Assembly (NCBI GenBank): GCA_002841315.1
Contig: PHEW01000001.1
Coordinates: 186,001-250,000 of the forward strand
Direction of reading: 5' to 3'
Length of the DNA stretch: 64,000 nt
Source: Actinobacteria bacterium HGW-Actinobacteria-4
Lineage (GTDB): Bacteria > Actinomycetota > Actinomycetes > Actinomycetales > Demequinaceae
The notes beneath the pieces were generated by a model that ran no database searches, was not told the DNA's origin, and worked only from the letters and a program-made list of their open reading frames with translations. Positions 25,751 through 34,847 of this stretch are shown here, one piece after another (positions within the stretch are counted from its first letter, which is position 1; each line of letters opens with the position of its first letter). A program made the position numbers and the translations under genes.

Positions 25751-27112
25751 CTACGGCCACGTGCTGTCGATAAATGCGACAGTTTCATCAGTTGTGCGAG
25801 TACCGGCTACCCAGTCGGTGATACCGGTCCAGAAGGACGCGGCGCCAACAGCAGCAGGCATCAGGTCAGAAGCATCGAACCGGAACACGGTGTTCTCACC
25901 CTGCAGGATCTCAATCGACGCCTGGCCGATGGGAGAACTTGCGTTCGTGGGGTCGAGGCCCTTGTTTGCGGAGATTACTCCACCGAGGCTAACACGAGCG
26001 TTGGCCCATTCGGCAGATGCCATGTACGCCTGCACTGCAGCAGTAGCAGCGTTGTCGTTGAACGCGGCCACGAACTCGCCACCACCGGTGACGGCGTCGG
26101 GGTCGCTAGCGTTCATCTTCGGGGTGATGAAGGCCCACACGTCGCCGTTCTCAGAAACGTCGGTTCCTTCAGGCCACTGAGCTTCGTAGAACGAAGCCTG
26201 GTGGTGCATGGAGCAGTCACCCGTGAGGATCGGCAAACCACCGTTGTTGAACGACGTCGAGACGATCGACTCGGGTCCACCGAAGCCACCGTTGACGTAG
26301 TCAGGGTTGAGCGCGATGTCGCCGAAGGTGTCGAACGCGGCCACGATCTGCGGGTCAGAGAACTTCACGTCTCCAGCAACCCACTGGTCGTAGACGTCCG
26401 CGCCAGCCTGACGCAGGACGATGTCCTCGAGCCAGTCGGTGCCTGGCCAGCCGGTGGCAACACCGGACTCGAAGCCGATGCACCACGGTGCGTAGGTGGC
26501 GGAGGTGTTTGCCGCAGCCATCGTCGCAGTGAGGTCCATCATTTCGTCCCAGGTGCCGGGAACTTCGTAGCCGTTCTCAGCGAATTCGGACGGTGAGTAC
26601 CAGATCCAGCCCTTGACGCTTGCCATGAGAGGCGCTGCGTAGAAGGTGCCGTCAATGGTGCCGTACTGCTTCCAGCTCTCGGACCAGTACTCGTCAACGT
26701 TGGCCTCTACTGCGGCGGGTGCCGCGACCACGTTGCCGGTAGCGACGATGCGCTCCAAGAGTCCCGGCTGAGGGAAGATGGCCAGGTCGGGCGGCGAACC
26801 GCCCTCAACGCGAACGTTGATCTGGGTCTCGAACTCCTGAGTACCGACGTAGTTCACGGTGATGCCAGTGCACTCCGTGAAGTCGTCGAACGTGGCTACG
26901 AGCTGGTCTGCCTCGACGCCCTGGATGGTTGCGTAGACCTCGACCGAGGCACCGTCGTGCGTGCCGTACGCCGCGTAGTCTTCACAACCCGCTGCGACAG
27001 TTCCGCCACCGGGGGTGGTGCCGGTCGGTTCTGGATCGCTGGTCGAACAACCAGCGAGAATGAGCCCCGACGCCGCGATGGCGGCGATAGGGGAAATGAT
27101 GCGTCGTTTCAT
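25751..27112 (-). CDS. Sugar ABC transporter substrate-binding lipoprotein, AglE-like
   Basis: Surface lipoprotein of 453 residues that binds the sugar for the CUT1 importer. The signal MKRRIISPIAAIAASGLILAGC gives lipobox LAGC at Cys22. The mature protein is of the SBP_bac_1 group (GGSPPDLAIFPQPGLLERI, KQYGTIDGTFYAAPL, GDCSMHHQASF). The general form resembles alpha-glucoside-binding AglE, which suggests a di- or trisaccharide, but the neighbouring GH6 genes would also fit a beta-glucan product. GGGAGG lies about 10 bp before the ATG. A palindrome GCAAGCGCTTGC lies 117 bp upstream. Confidence 0.92.
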   Translation of the reverse strand: MKRRIISPIAAIAASGLILAGCSTSDPEPTGTTPGGGTVAAGCEDYAAYGTHDGASVEVYATIQGVEADQLVATFDDFTECTGITVNYVGTQEFETQINVRVEGGSPPDLAIFPQPGLLERIVATGNVVAAPAAVEANVDEYWSESWKQYGTIDGTFYAAPLMASVKGWIWYSPSEFAENGYEVPGTWDEMMDLTATMAAANTSATYAPWCIGFESGVATGWPGTDWLEDIVLRQAGADVYDQWVAGDVKFSDPQIVAAFDTFGDIALNPDYVNGGFGGPESIVSTSFNNGGLPILTGDCSMHHQASFYEAQWPEGTDVSENGDVWAFITPKMNASDPDAVTGGGEFVAAFNDNAATAAVQAYMASAEWANARVSLGGVISANKGLDPTNASSPIGQASIEILQGENTVFRFDASDLMPAAVGAASFWTGITDWVAGTRTTDETVAFIDSTWP

Positions 27113-27404
27113 GGGAAACCTGCCTCCCTCTTTCTCTTCTTTGAGTAGTGCTCGTCGAGTTCGCAGGTCACGAACCCCTCGAGCGTTTCACACCCACGGC
27201 CGGAGATTCAGTTCGCACCACCGGCTACGCAAGCGCTTGCTTTTTACCCTAGGCGACCCGGGACGTAGGTGCGACCCCCGTAACTGAATCGTTACTCAAA
27301 GGAGGTGTATTCGTGCTCAAACTGGGCAAACCGCCTCATGCATGCGCTTGCGCAAGGTCGATGCAACTGGGTGTCAGAGCCGGGGTTGAGGCGGACCGCA
27401 AGCG
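27113..27404. other. Regulatory region upstream of the CUT1 binding protein
   Basis: No gene is visible in this 292-bp gap between the GH6 stop and the binding-protein start. It holds a perfect palindrome at 27229-27240, a second related half (GCGCTTGCGCAAG) at 27344-27356, and a third CAAGCGCT that runs into the GH6 stop codon at 27398-27407. No hairpin terminator for the GH6 operon was found, so read-through into the transporter operon is possible. Confidence 0.6.
27229..27240. promoter_or_regulatory. LacI-type operator GCAAGCGCTTGC
   Basis: Perfect 12-bp palindrome with the central CG step typical of LacI-family sites, upstream of the CUT1 binding-protein gene. It differs from the other two operator classes in the window, and no regulator gene lies beside it, so its repressor is presumably encoded elsewhere. 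Confidence 0.65.
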
Positions 27405-28418
27405 CTACGGCTGGGCGTTGCGGGCCATCTCGAGGGCGATCTCTTGCCACCATTGGCCGGCGGCAGGTCCACCGTTGCATGTGCCATCGGACTCGCCCGG
27501 TGCCTTGACCCACACAGTCGCGACCATGGGGCCTTCGGCAATCAAGCGCGGTGCCTCGCCTAGAGCGCGGCCGCGAGGGTTGCACCACTGGCCGTCAGAA
27601 CCGTTGCCATTGCGCGAGGTGTCCACCACGAAGGACAGCCCCGTCTGTGCAGCGATCTGCTCGCCCCACGCCTGCTCGTTTGCCGTCGTGTTGTAGTTCG
27701 AGGTGTTGGTCGCGAAGCCCGTCAGGTGGGCGGTGCCCACCTGGTTGAGTCTGCGCACCGTCTCATCCACGCCAATCCAGTTTGAGTTGCCTGCATCAAG
27801 GAACACGCTCGCACCCGCTTGGTCGAGGATGCGAGCAGCGGCCCCGAGCAAACCCGCCCGGTCACCCTGGCCCTCGCACTCGCCTAACTGCGCAAGCGCG
27901 TCCGGTTCCAGCACGATCCACACGTCAGAACTAGCGTCACTCACCGCAGTGGCAACCGCGTCTATGAAACCCAAGTACTGATCCTCAGGCAGGCCACCCG
28001 CGCTGTAGAGCCCGCAGTCACGGCCGGGGATCGCGTAGATCACGAACACCGGGATGCGGTTCGCGGCCGCCGCCCCACGGGAGACCAACTGGACCGTGTC
28101 GTGAGCCGACTGCGCAGACTGCCAGTCGCCTATCCAGACTGCAGACGGCTGATCAGCAATGAGCTTGATGAGGGCGGCGTCGGCCTCCCTGCCTTCGAGC
28201 AGCAGCCGCGCGTAGGCGGTGTCGGCGCTGCTTCCAGCATCGTAGAAGCCTTCGGGCGGGCCCTGCGCGGGCGGTGCATCAGGCGTGGCCGTCGACGTTG
28301 CGGGTATCGCGGGCGTGGGGATGCCGGTGAGACTGGGGTCCGGTCCCGAAGGCCCGCCGGTCGAACACGCCGCGAGCGTCGCCGCCAGCGCGACCATGGC
28401 CACTGCCCGCGCGTTCAC
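27405..28418 (-). CDS. GH6 family lipoprotein (endoglucanase/cellobiohydrolase-like), catalytic residues intact
   Basis: Predicted surface-anchored beta-1,4-glucanase of 337 residues. The GTG start at 28418 overlaps the preceding stop (GTGA); an upstream ATG at 28532 lies inside the neighbour. The signal peptide has lipobox LAAC (Cys18), followed by a Pro/Thr-rich linker (residues 20-55). The GH6 motifs are complete: YAIPGRDCGLYSAGG with the Asp at 134 in RDC, VWIVLEPDALAQL with the proposed catalytic acid Asp173, and VVDTSRNGNG with Asp266, followed by WCNPRGRALG. It lies in one operon with purL, a sterol-carrier gene and a degenerate GH6 paralogue of identical length. Enzyme activity is inferred from motifs. 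Confidence 0.88.
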   Translation of the reverse strand: MNARAVAMVALAATLAACSTGGPSGPDPSLTGIPTPAIPATSTATPDAPPAQGPPEGFYDAGSSADTAYARLLLEGREADAALIKLIADQPSAVWIGDWQSAQSAHDTVQLVSRGAAAANRIPVFVIYAIPGRDCGLYSAGGLPEDQYLGFIDAVATAVSDASSDVWIVLEPDALAQLGECEGQGDRAGLLGAAARILDQAGASVFLDAGNSNWIGVDETVRRLNQVGTAHLTGFATNTSNYNTTANEQAWGEQIAAQTGLSFVVDTSRNGNGSDGQWCNPRGRALGEAPRLIAEGPMVATVWVKAPGESDGTCNGGPAAGQWWQEIALEMARNAQP

Positions 28419-29428
28419 GCGTTGTCCGGGTTCGCGTTGCGGGCCAGTTCCATCGCGAGGTCGGGCGCGAACTCGCCCTCTCCTACCGTTGTGTTGCATG
28501 GGCCGTCGGATTCCCCTGGGCGCTTGACCCACACGTACGCCTCGAGGCGGCCATCACCCACGAGCCGGGGTGCCTTGCCGATGGCCTGACCTCGAGCGTT
28601 GCAAGTCTCGTCACCAGCGGTGCCGTTGCCGGTGCGCGCGGTGTCGATGATGTAGCTGAGGTGTGTGTGGCGTTGATCGGCAAGGATGTCGAGGATCGCG
28701 TCCCCGCGCTCACGCTCGACCTCCACGAGGTCGTAACCACCCACACCGAGGAGCAGTCCATCCACGCGGCTCAGGTCGAGCTGCGCGAGGCGCGCCGCTG
28801 CTTCCTCCGCTGGCCAACCGCGCGCACCGGTGGCGTCCACGTAAACCCCAACCCCGGCATCGTCCAATGCCTTGATGGCGGCGTTCATCACCTCGACGTG
28901 GTCCGCCCTTCCGTCGCACACCTCGAGATCGTTAATGGCGCCCGGCTCCAGGATGACCCACGCCTCGATGCTGAACTCCGCGAAGTGGCGCACCGACGCC
29001 GCCACCTTGGACACATAGGCGTCGCGTACGGCGTCCAGGTTGTCGATCTCGCAGGCAAGCGGCGGTTGTCCGGCAAAGGCGATGAGCGCGATGCGGTCCT
29101 GATCGCGAGCAGCGCGAAACACGCCCAGCGTGGTGTTGGCGACACGGTCGTCGTCCATCCACGCGCCCACCCAGCGGGCTTGCGCGGTGCCAGCGATGCG
29201 CATGAGGGTGTCGGCGCGCTCGTGGTCGCCGTCAATCCTGTACGCGGTGACCGATGCGATCGCCTTGTTGCCGTCCACCAAGAAGTCGCCGTAGTCGGGC
29301 CACATGATCACGCCGGACTCACCCACCGGAGGCTCGACGTAGCGCTCCGACGTGACGCACGCCGCGAGCGCTAGGGCGGTGAGAGTGACGAGGGCGCTGG
29401 CACGCACCCGTGTGCTGGGGGTGTTCAC
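28415..29428 (-). CDS. Degenerate GH6-like lipoprotein lacking catalytic residues
   Basis: Paralogue of the downstream GH6 lipoprotein, also 337 residues. Start is the GTG at 29428, overlapping the stop of the sterol-carrier gene (GTGA). Lipobox LAAC gives Cys24. The fold-defining C-terminal half is well kept (YIIDTARTGNGT with Asp262, ETCNARGQAIGKAP, AYVWVKRPGESDG). But the motif that should read YxxPxRDCG is FAGQPPLACE (residues 118-127), and EPD, carrying the catalytic acid, is EPG (Gly163). Both key aspartates are therefore absent. The frame is open and full length, so it is not a decaying pseudogene. Likely a carbohydrate-binding or regulatory derivative; role unknown. Confidence 0.85.
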   Translation of the reverse strand: MNTPSTRVRASALVTLTALALAACVTSERYVEPPVGESGVIMWPDYGDFLVDGNKAIASVTAYRIDGDHERADTLMRIAGTAQARWVGAWMDDDRVANTTLGVFRAARDQDRIALIAFAGQPPLACEIDNLDAVRDAYVSKVAASVRHFAEFSIEAWVILEPGAINDLEVCDGRADHVEVMNAAIKALDDAGVGVYVDATGARGWPAEEAAARLAQLDLSRVDGLLLGVGGYDLVEVERERGDAILDILADQRHTHLSYIIDTARTGNGTAGDETCNARGQAIGKAPRLVGDGRLEAYVWVKRPGESDGPCNTTVGEGEFAPDLAMELARNANPDNA

Positions 29429-29796
29429 GAGGGTTCCTCTGGGATCAAGGGCAGGAGTCCAGCCAGCGTAGCGCGCTCGCCCGATGCCCTGACCAGTCCC
29501 GCCTTCATCGCGTCTTCCCAGGTGGTCACGCCAGTAGCAAGCCTGAGCCAGGTGGTGGGTTCCGTTTCGACCACGCCGGGCGGGGTGCCGCGGGTGTGGC
29601 GCGGGCCGTCGATGCATTGGGTGGCACCGTACGGAGGGACCCGGACTTCTAGGCTGTGGCCGGGTGCGCACGCCGCGAGCTCTTCCAGAGTGAAGCGGAC
29701 GGCCGTGGCGGTGGTGGGACCGTCAGCGGCCGATGCTGCCCACGCCTTGAGCGCGGCCATGCCAGCTTCGCGATCTATTCGGCGGCGGGGAGGCAT
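29425..29796 (-). CDS. Sterol-carrier-family protein
   Basis: A 123-residue protein of the bacterial SCP-orthologue group (SCP_3 type) that actinobacteria often carry beside purine genes. Visible conserved stretches are TAVRFTLEELAACAPGHSLEVRVPP, IDGPRHTRGTPP and TWLRLATGVTTWEDAMKAGLV, shown in part. Function unproven. It follows purL by 20 bp and overlaps the GH6-like gene by 4 bp, linking the two parts of this operon. Confidence 0.82.
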   Translation of the reverse strand: MPPRRRIDREAGMAALKAWAASAADGPTTATAVRFTLEELAACAPGHSLEVRVPPYGATQCIDGPRHTRGTPPGVVETEPTTWLRLATGVTTWEDAMKAGLVRASGERATLAGLLPLIPEEPS

Positions 29797-29816
29797 GGTT
29801 GTGAGAGTGCGGCGCG

Positions 29817-32132
29817 CTAGAAGTAGGTGGGGAGCAGGGCCTCGTGCGGGGCGCGCAGGTCCGCCAAGGGCAGCGTGAACTGGCCCTGAACTTCCAGGGT
29901 GGGCTCGGCTTCCGTCACACCGATGCGCGCAAAGGTCACGCCCCGGGCGGTGAGCATCGAAGTGAAGCGTTCGTCTTCGGAGCGCGGCACGGCGAGCAGC
30001 GCGCGGCCCTGTGACTCGCTGAACAGTGCCTGCGCCGGCGTGAGCCCGTCGCGCTTGCAGATCTCGTCGAGCACAATCCTCGCGCCTATGCCGTAGCGGA
30101 GCGCACCCAAGGCGACGGCCGCCGCGAGGCCGCCTTCGCTCACGTCGCGGGCTGCGTCAACCAGGCCGTCGCGCGAACTCGCAACCATGACCTGCGCCAA
30201 GACACGCTCGGCCTCGAGGTCCACCACCGGCGGGATCCCGCCCATGTGACCGTGGAGCGCAGCAAACTGAGACCCGTCCAGCTCTGCGCGGGTGGCGCCC
30301 AGCAAGTACAGGTTCTGACCGGGTTCGCGCCAGCCGCTGGGGGTGGCGCGGGAGACGTCGTCGAACACGCCCAGCACGCCCACCACCGGAGTGGGGTTAA
30401 TAGAGGAGTCGATCTGACCTGGTTCGCCCGTGCCGTTGTAGAGGCTCACGTTGCCGCCGGTGACGGGCACGCCTAGCGTCTGGCACGCGTCCGCAAGGCC
30501 GCGCACGGCCTCAGCGAACTGCCACATCGAATCTGGGTCTTCAGGGCTACCAAAGTTAAGGCAGTCGGTCACGGCAAGCGGCGAGGCTCCCGCGATCGCG
30601 ACCCCGCGGTACGCAGCCGCGAGCGCCTGTACCGCGCCAGCGTAGGGGTCCAGCTTGGTGAAGCGGTCGTTGGCGCGGGTGGCCACCGCCACGCCCCGGC
30701 CGGTCTCTTCATCAACACGAACCACACCCACAGAGTCAGGACGGGCCATCGCGGTGTTGCCTTGGACATAGCGGTCGTACTGGCTGGTGATCCAGTCGCG
30801 TGCTGCCAGGCCGGGGGACGCGAGCAGGTTCACCGTGGTGGTGCGCAACTCTTCGCCGGTGGCCGGAAGCGGAAGTGAGCCAGCATCGGCCGCCTGCAAG
30901 CCGTCCATCCAGGCGGGGCGTGCAAAAGGGCGGTCATAGATGGGGCAGTCGTGGGCGACGGTGCGCGGGGGCACGTCTACTACCGTTTGGCCCTTGAAGT
31001 CGATGACGAGCCGGCCGGTGTCGGTGACCTCGCCCAGTACGGCGGTTTCGACGTCCCACTTGCGGGTGATCGCGAGGAAGGCATCGAGCTTCTCAGGAGT
31101 GACCACGGCCATCATGCGCTCTTGGGATTCGCTCATGAGGATTTCTTCGGCGAGCAGCGAGGGGTCGCGAAGCGGGACCAGGTCGAGGTCCACGTGCATG
31201 CCGCCGTCGCCCGCGCTCGCGAGCTCGGAGGTCGCGCAGGACAGCCCCGCGCCTCCCAGGTCCTGGATGCCTTCCACCACGCGCGCGGCGAACAGTTCGA
31301 GGCAGCACTCGATGAGCACCTTCTCCGCGAACGGGTCACCCACCTGGACAGAGGGGCGCTTGGTGGGGCCGCCGTCGTCGAAGGTCTCGGAGGCTAGGAC
31401 AGATACGCCGCCGATGCCGTCGCCGCCCGTGCGTGCGCCGAACAGCACCACCTTGTTGCCCACGCCAGACGCGTTGGCGAGGTGGATGTCCTCGTGCTTC
31501 ATGGCACCCACGCACAGCGCGTTGACCAGCGGGTTGCCCTGGTAGCTGGGGTCGAACACCGAGCCGCCGCCAATATTGGGCAGCCCCAGCGAGTTGCCGT
31601 AGCCGCCCACGCCGCTAACCACGCCGTGAACCACGCGGGCGGTATCGGGGTGGTCGATCGCGCCAAAGCGGAGTTCGTCCATGATCGCAATAGGCCGTGC
31701 GCCCATGGCGAGGATGTCGCGGACGATTCCACCCACGCCGGTCGCGGCGCCCTGGTAGGGCTCCACAAAGCTGGGGTGGTTGTGAGACTCGACCTTGAAG
31801 GTGACCGCCCAGTTGTCGCCAATATCCACCACGCCGGCGTTCTCGCCAATGCCCACCATGAGGTGCTCCTTCATGGCCTCGGTGACCTTCTCGCCAAACT
31901 GGCGCAGGTGGGTCTTAGAGGACTTATACGAGCAGTGCTCGGACCACATGACGGAGTACATCGCGAGCTCGGCGAGGGTGGGGCGGCGGCCCAGAATCTC
32001 GACCACCTGCTGGTACTCGAAGTCCTTCATTCCCAGCTCTGCCCATGGCATGGGCTGGTCGGGGTTGGCGGCGGCGTTGGCCACCGTGTCGAGGTGGGCT
32101 GCGGCGGTGGGCTGGGGGCGTGCCTCGGTCAT
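29817..32132 (-). CDS. purL: Phosphoribosylformylglycinamidine synthase II
   Basis: Large ATP-dependent subunit that converts FGAR to FGAM in purine synthesis, 771 residues, normal for the small-type PurL that works with PurQ and PurS. Visible motifs are [15 protein letters not shown], the glycine loop [32 protein letters not shown] and [16 protein letters not shown]. purQ and purS are not in the window. It begins an operon with a sterol-carrier protein and two GH6-like lipoproteins. Confidence 0.96.
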   Translation of the reverse strand: MTEARPQPTAAAHLDTVANAAANPDQPMPWAELGMKDFEYQQVVEILGRRPTLAELAMYSVMWSEHCSYKSSKTHLRQFGEKVTEAMKEHLMVGIGENAGVVDIGDNWAVTFKVESHNHPSFVEPYQGAATGVGGIVRDILAMGARPIAIMDELRFGAIDHPDTARVVHGVVSGVGGYGNSLGLPNIGGGSVFDPSYQGNPLVNALCVGAMKHEDIHLANASGVGNKVVLFGARTGGDGIGGVSVLASETFDDGGPTKRPSVQVGDPFAEKVLIECCLELFAARVVEGIQDLGGAGLSCATSELASAGDGGMHVDLDLVPLRDPSLLAEEILMSESQERMMAVVTPEKLDAFLAITRKWDVETAVLGEVTDTGRLVIDFKGQTVVDVPPRTVAHDCPIYDRPFARPAWMDGLQAADAGSLPLPATGEELRTTTVNLLASPGLAARDWITSQYDRYVQGNTAMARPDSVGVVRVDEETGRGVAVATRANDRFTKLDPYAGAVQALAAAYRGVAIAGASPLAVTDCLNFGSPEDPDSMWQFAEAVRGLADACQTLGVPVTGGNVSLYNGTGEPGQIDSSINPTPVVGVLGVFDDVSRATPSGWREPGQNLYLLGATRAELDGSQFAALHGHMGGIPPVVDLEAERVLAQVMVASSRDGLVDAARDVSEGGLAAAVALGALRYGIGARIVLDEICKRDGLTPAQALFSESQGRALLAVPRSEDERFTSMLTARGVTFARIGVTEAEPTLEVQGQFTLPLADLRAPHEALLPTYF

Positions 32133-32215
32133 GAAATCCCTTGCGCGTTAGGGGCCTGCGGGTATGCCACAAGAGTACCGGGACGTGGGGTGGGTGGCTT
32201 CGCTAGTGTTCAGGC

Positions 32216-34255
32216 ATGACCTTAAGGAGGCTCCGCGAACGTGTGGGTGGAGCGGGCACCGTGCTGGAGCGAACCATCGTGGTGTTGGTCGCGATCCCCG
32301 TGGCGCTCGGGATGATCGGGGAGATCTACCACGCGCATCGGATTGCGCACGCCGAGAACGCCTTCGACGTCTTCGGGTTTCGCGAGTACCGGTCCGGGAT
32401 CATTTGGCACAGTTACGTGGATGATCACGAGCCAATCGAAGGTGACCTGGTCCTCTCCGTCGCCGAGATCGACGCGATGCTCGACAACAGCAGACACGCC
32501 GTCGACGGACTCGTCGCGAGGCGCGAGTGGCGCGCACTCTTCACGAATCCCCTGACAGGCGAGTCTGCGGGACAGTGGGGCTTCCGGGAACTGCCCACGT
32601 CACGCTACGGCGATCCACTTCCTTCGTCGATCCTGACCTCGGGACGTTTCCCCGAGGCAAGCGGCGAAGTGGCACTGGGCGTCGGCTACGCACGGGATAT
32701 CGGCGTCGACATCGGCTCGCCAGTCGAGATCACGAGCGAGGACGGTACTGGTAGCCACACAGTCACAGTCGTCGGAATTGTTGGCGAGTCCACAACATGG
32801 ATGCTGACTGGAGACTACAGCCTCTGGGAAGAACGCCCAGCGCCTCCGGCGGTATTCGCCTGGGAGGACTCTACGGTGCTCACAGAAGTGGCCCCCTTCC
32901 CGTCGTATGGAGCAACGACAGCCTTCTGGAACGGAGACGGCTCTACGCTTGGCCCACTCGCCACGTACAGCGAGCGGTTTCTGCGCCAGGATCGGTTCGG
33001 CGCATGGCCGCTCTTTGACTCAGGCGCCTGGTATTTCGTGCGCGGCGCCATCATTGCGGTGATGGGAGCGGGTGTCGTATTGCTGCTCAGGGGCCGCGGC
33101 CTGCATGACCAAACGAAGGCATCGCATCGAGCACCACGCATCGTCGCGGCTGGAGCAATCGGGACTGGAGTTGGGACGCTCGCGGCTATCGCCATCAGTG
33201 CGCTCACGCGCTTCAGCTTCGACATCTACATGGCGTCAGCCCCAGCCAGCGTGCTTGGCATCCCGGCTGTGGGACGCCTGACGGCATGGCTCATCGCGGG
33301 CGTCACTCTGGGGGTGCTGTACTGGGCGCTCGCCTCTGTTCGTGGCAGCCGCCTGACCACGAACGCCATCACTCAACACGCTCTACCGCGATTGCTGGCG
33401 CGGGCAATCCGTGCGCTCGTCTTCCCGTCTCGTTGGATGCTTTTCGTGCTCGTCGTGATCGCCGCCGTCGCTGTTGGCTTGCTCACGTTGGATCAACCGG
33501 CGAGCGAACGATACGGGCGTCACCTGGATTTCGGGCAAGAACCAGTGCCCTGGGAGACTTTCGCTTTGAACGCGGCACTACTGGCCTCGGTCCTCGCATT
33601 GTTGGCTGGCACTGCAGCTTGGCTCACGGGATCGGTGGGGAGGCTACGCGACGGCACTATCGATGTTGGCTACGCGCGCTCGCGGTGGGACTCGCGCGCC
33701 GCCTGGCTCGCTGTTGCTGTGGCTGGCGGGTGGACCCTGTGGCTCGCCATCCCACTGATCGCGTACGCCGCGCGCAGTGGATACCTGGGGTATCCCCTCG
33801 AATACAGCGGCTCCGCACTGGGCCTCTTGTCGGGCTGCGCGGGAGTCGCCTACGCGGCGCGCTGGGTCTCCCACCGTTCATCCGAACCTCCGCCCGACAC
33901 CGCACCGCGAGCGTCGAGAACGTCAGCGTTCATGGTCGGAGGGTGGCTCGCCGCGCGCGTCGCGATTCTGGGCGTCGCTTCGAGCATTGTCCTCGTCGCC
34001 ATCATGATCATCTTGTACGGCGGTGGCGAAGCCGCGTGGCCCGCACAATCGCCATCGCCAATCACCGTCGAGTGGATCATCGCCGTCATCGCGGCCGCAT
34101 CGGTACCCGCCTTCGCAACCGTTGCGGCCGCATCGGCGGGCACGCTAATCGGCGCCACGATCGCCGCTTGGCCAGAGCGCCAAAACCTCGACCACGATCC
34201 GCTCGTGTTGCCCGAGTCGACCACTGAACAAGAAACCGCGCGAACCCTGGCCTAA
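32216..34255 (+). CDS. Large orphan membrane protein with FtsX-like topology
   Basis: A 679-residue protein of unrecognised family. One helix (about residues 19-38) is followed by an extracytoplasmic domain of roughly 230 residues and then about nine further helices in three groups. The domain contains ILTSGRFPEASGEVALGVGYARDIGVDIGSPVEI, shown here only to locate the MacB/FtsX-like part; the GRFP...GE(V/I)ALG pattern is typical of periplasmic domains of FtsX-like permeases. No ATPase gene is next to it. The ATG has no ribosome site, but TAGTGT lies 10 bp upstream, which would suit a leaderless mRNA; a GTG at 32243 after AAGGAGG is an alternative start. Confidence 0.75.
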   Translation: MTLRRLRERVGGAGTVLERTIVVLVAIPVALGMIGEIYHAHRIAHAENAFDVFGFREYRSGIIWHSYVDDHEPIEGDLVLSVAEIDAMLDNSRHAVDGLVARREWRALFTNPLTGESAGQWGFRELPTSRYGDPLPSSILTSGRFPEASGEVALGVGYARDIGVDIGSPVEITSEDGTGSHTVTVVGIVGESTTWMLTGDYSLWEERPAPPAVFAWEDSTVLTEVAPFPSYGATTAFWNGDGSTLGPLATYSERFLRQDRFGAWPLFDSGAWYFVRGAIIAVMGAGVVLLLRGRGLHDQTKASHRAPRIVAAGAIGTGVGTLAAIAISALTRFSFDIYMASAPASVLGIPAVGRLTAWLIAGVTLGVLYWALASVRGSRLTTNAITQHALPRLLARAIRALVFPSRWMLFVLVVIAAVAVGLLTLDQPASERYGRHLDFGQEPVPWETFALNAALLASVLALLAGTAAWLTGSVGRLRDGTIDVGYARSRWDSRAAWLAVAVAGGWTLWLAIPLIAYAARSGYLGYPLEYSGSALGLLSGCAGVAYAARWVSHRSSEPPPDTAPRASRTSAFMVGGWLAARVAILGVASSIVLVAIMIILYGGGEAAWPAQSPSPITVEWIIAVIAAASVPAFATVAAASAGTLIGATIAAWPERQNLDHDPLVLPESTTEQETARTLA

Positions 34256-34273
34256 CTGCGGCCGATGCCGTGT

Positions 34274-34705
34274 CTAGCTGATCAACGCGTCTACGGCCTG
34301 GCGGGCATCGGCAAGGACGTCGTCCCAGTCCACACCGGGCGCGCAAAGGTGGAGGCGATCCAGCCCTTCCCACTCGTAGGCACTGACGTCCTTGAGTGCG
34401 CCTACTACCTCTCCAACCCTGGAGAACGCAAACGACCCCAGAATCGCCTCGGCGCTCAACGAGATCCACAGCACGTGCGTGTAGCCGACGCGGCGCGAGA
34501 TGCCACAGTCAAGGAGAACGGTCGAGGCCAGCGTCACCGGCGCTGGGCGTGATCCCAAGTGAGCACCGGGCTCACGGCCCGGCAGCTCGAGCGGGAGAGC
34601 GGATCGAATATCCCGGGCAGGCTCGAACACAAACGTCTCGAACTCGAGCCTCTCGACGAGGTCCTCGAGCAAACTGTGGCGCTGTGCGCCGGTGCTCGCG
34701 TTCAT
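34274..34705 (-). CDS. Hypothetical protein
   Basis: A 143-residue soluble protein beginning MNASTGAQRHSLLEDLVERL. No signal peptide, no membrane segment, no recognised domain. The middle (TLASTVLLDCGISRRVGYTHVLWISLS) looks like a compact alpha/beta core. It converges with the orphan membrane protein gene and is divergent from the histidine kinase. Codon use is similar to the neighbours. Confidence 0.55.
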   Translation of the reverse strand: MNASTGAQRHSLLEDLVERLEFETFVFEPARDIRSALPLELPGREPGAHLGSRPAPVTLASTVLLDCGISRRVGYTHVLWISLSAEAILGSFAFSRVGEVVGALKDVSAYEWEGLDRLHLCAPGVDWDDVLADARQAVDALIS

Positions 34706-34847
34706 GTCTATGCCCTACGTCCTCTGTGTTCCCTCAGGCTACGTGGGCTATCGGCACGAATGCGACGCTACGTGACAAACTCGACACCACACGCACGGCT
34801 TCTGCCTGGCCATACCGCCACAGCGCGCCCGCGCCTAGAGTGAGGCC

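Noticed and set aside
28415-29428. Degenerate GH6 as a pseudogene
   Set aside because: No stop or frameshift, lipobox and C-terminal blocks conserved, and tight start/stop overlaps on both sides argue for a maintained gene.
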